Positions 11,681 to 12,746 of a DNA stretch of 12,746 nucleotides are shown in pieces. Below the pieces are notes generated by a model, which made no database searches, was not told where the DNA came from, and saw only the letters and a list, made by a program, of their open reading frames with translations. Numbering within the stretch: the stretch's first letter is position 1; every line of letters starts with the position of its first letter. Location: contig CALDKO010000071.1 in the NCBI GenBank assembly GCA_937898165.1, forward strand, positions 1 through 12,746, in the 5' to 3' direction. The position numbers and the translations under genes are program-made. Source of the stretch: an uncultured bacterium. GTDB taxonomy: Bacteria; Patescibacteriota; Minisyncoccia; Phycocordibacterales; UBA1006.

Positions 11681-12244
11681 TTACTTATAAATATTCTCTT
11701 TTTGTTGTTTTTGATAATTTTCAATTAAAAAATCAATTGCTTTTTTATAATCCTTTTCAAAAACAACTTCATTGTTTGGAAATTCTTTTTTAACTAATTT
11801 TGTAAGATGTTGCAATTCATCAGTTATTCCTCCAGTTCCTTCAATTACCGCCAATGGTAATCCTTCTTCTATTGCAATACCGAATTCTGATAATGTTCCA
11901 ATACGTCCATTTAAAACTATTGCTGCATCTACGTTTTTAATCATTTCTAGTGATCGAGCGGTAAATCCATGAATAAAGTGTGTTGTAGAATAATATTGTA
12001 TATCATGAGTATTTTCTTCACGTTGTCGATCATAATAATCACTATGATCTTTATGAGGAAAATATCCAATTGTTTTTGTATTATTTTTATATCCAGACTC
12101 AATACATACTGCAGGAATTCCACTACATCCACCTGTTACTATTGTAATATCTTTTTCTGCAAGATAATTTCCAATTTTTTCAGCAAGTTTTCTATTTTCT
12201 TGACTGATTTGTGGTAACCACGAACTAAAAATTGCTATTTTCAT
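11681..12244 (-). CDS. SLOG/LOG-like Rossmann protein
   Basis: The 187-residue protein has the layout of the SLOG superfamily (lysine decarboxylase-like or LOG proteins and TIGR00725-type relatives), Rossmann-like proteins that bind nucleotides. Visible are an N-terminal strand (MKIAIFSSW), ITIVTGGCSGIPAV (33-46) at the nucleotide-binding turn, and R97-x-x-x-M101 in FTARSLEMIKNVDAAIVL (94-111). The signature GRIGTLSEF (113-121) follows; canonical LOG has P-G-G-x-G-T-x-x-E, here N-G-R-x-G-T-x-x-E with E120 kept. True LOG enzymes release nucleobases from nucleoside monophosphates. The altered loop makes that activity uncertain, and a nucleotide-sensing role is as likely. It follows a methyltransferase gene by 2 bases, so the two are co-transcribed and probably functionally linked. 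Confidence 0.78.
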   Translation of the reverse strand: MKIAIFSSWLPQISQENRKLAEKIGNYLAEKDITIVTGGCSGIPAVCIESGYKNNTKTIGYFPHKDHSDYYDRQREENTHDIQYYSTTHFIHGFTARSLEMIKNVDAAIVLNGRIGTLSEFGIAIEEGLPLAVIEGTGGITDELQHLTKLVKKEFPNNEVVFEKDYKKAIDFLIENYQKQQKENIYK

Positions 12245-12246
12245 AA

Positions 12247-12746
12247 TTATTTTTTTCGAGCTTTAATAATAAAATATGTTGGGTAGGTTCCATTATGAAA
12301 TTGTTCTGATGCTGGAAAATCTTTTTCTTCAAGAAATGAAAGGATTTCAAAGTTGTTTAAAAAATCTAGATTAAAATAATCATTAAAAGTATGAGTTGGT
12401 TCTTTTAGTGTAATTTTCCCATCAAAAATATGAAGTGTACTTACTTTTGATTCAAAATAATTAACATTTTCTCCATATTCTCGAATTTTTCCAAAATATT
12501 GTTGCATTGGATGTTTTGTGAGTAGTATAAATATTCCATCCTTTTTTAATACACGCGCACATTCTAATAATGCCTTTGAAAGATCAGTACATGTTTGAAG
12601 TGCCCATGTTGAAATTACAACATCAAACATTTCATCCGAAAATGGAATACTTTCTGCAACACCTTCTTTAATAATTGCTGTAGGATTTAATTCTTTTGCA
12701 TTTTTTACAAATTCCTCAACTTTTGGTGATTGTATGAGTTTATCTA
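12247..12746 (-). CDS. Class I SAM-dependent methyltransferase, C-terminal part (truncated by window)
   Basis: The minus-strand frame is open from the right edge to TAA at 12247, so the internal ATG at 12630 is not the start. About 165 residues are visible. They include GVAESIPFSDEMFDVVISTW, the acidic loop and motif IV-type strand of Methyltransf_11-like enzymes. ALQTCTDLSKALLECARVLK and DGIFILLTKHP follow, which is motif V/VI geometry (LxxxxRVLKxDGxF). The glycine-rich SAM motif I should lie just outside the window. The C-terminal part (ITLKEPTHTFNDYFNLDF..., ending in FIIKARKK) resembles small-molecule or quinone-type methyltransferases; the substrate is unknown. The stop codon is 2 bases before the ATG of the LOG-like gene, making an operon. 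Confidence 0.85.
   Translation of the reverse strand, partial: DKLIQSPKVEEFVKNAKELNPTAIIKEGVAESIPFSDEMFDVVISTWALQTCTDLSKALLECARVLKKDGIFILLTKHPMQQYFGKIREYGENVNYFESKVSTLHIFDGKITLKEPTHTFNDYFNLDFLNNFEILSFLEEKDFPASEQFHNGTYPTYFIIKARKK

Noticed and set aside
12247..12630. Methyltransferase as a complete 127-residue gene starting at 12630
   Set aside because: The frame stays open to the window edge, and residues before the ATG (GVAESIPFSDE) belong to the conserved methyltransferase core.
1..12746. CRISPR arrays, insertion sequences, prophage or integrase sites
   Set aside because: No regularly spaced repeats, transposase-like frames, terminal inverted repeats or attachment duplications were seen next to the tRNA.

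Overview
This AT-rich window looks like a core chromosomal segment from a member of the Candidate Phyla Radiation (Patescibacteria). The lineage call is inference. It rests on compact housekeeping genes, a clamp-loader delta subunit of only about 207 residues with a GILWWKLK motif, a family A DNA polymerase with a shrunken proofreading region, small lineage-type hypothetical proteins, and a bifunctional penicillin-binding protein with an Ig-like C-terminus. The phosphatidylethanolamine/isoprenylcysteine-type methyltransferase gene ends in TGA and the penicillin-binding protein gene in TAG. The code therefore appears standard, which argues against the TGA-recoded Gracilibacteria and Absconditabacteria. 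I see no mobile element, CRISPR array or prophage.

Layout, left to right. The first 38 bases are the start of rpsT (ribosomal protein S20, minus strand), preceded by a long leader that can fold. An unrecognised 144-residue gene and ruvA follow on the minus strand. Divergent from ruvA is a small single-pass membrane protein gene. Next come tRNA-Lys(UUU) on the minus strand and, divergent from it, a SpoU/TrmH-family RNA methyltransferase. A gap of about 330 bases contains an unusual series of hairpins that I read as a candidate noncoding RNA. It is followed by a CYTH triphosphate-tunnel protein. Convergent to that is a two-gene operon (membrane methyltransferase, then holA) and then polA, all on the minus strand. 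Divergent from polA is ruvC, followed by a very acidic 71-residue protein. A large class A penicillin-binding protein (minus) and tyrS (plus) form another divergent pair. The right end holds a SLOG/LOG-like protein and a truncated SAM-dependent methyltransferase in one minus-strand operon.

The genes fall into DNA replication and recombination (polA, holA, ruvA, ruvC), translation (rpsT, tRNA-Lys, tyrS, RNA methyltransferase), and envelope growth (penicillin-binding protein, membrane methyltransferase). The rest are accessory or unknown.

The most striking pattern is in transcription and translation start architecture. At least seven genes (ruvA, the 87-residue protein, the RNA methyltransferase, polA, ruvC, the penicillin-binding protein and tyrS) have a TATAAT-like box, usually preceded by TGn, ending only 6 to 8 bases before the ATG. 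This predicts leaderless mRNAs starting at or next to the start codon. No convincing Shine-Dalgarno sequence was seen at any gene. rpsT stands out with a predicted structured leader of more than 100 bases. Gene ends mirror this economy: strong, often perfect palindromic terminators begin inside or right beside stop codons and are shared by convergent genes.
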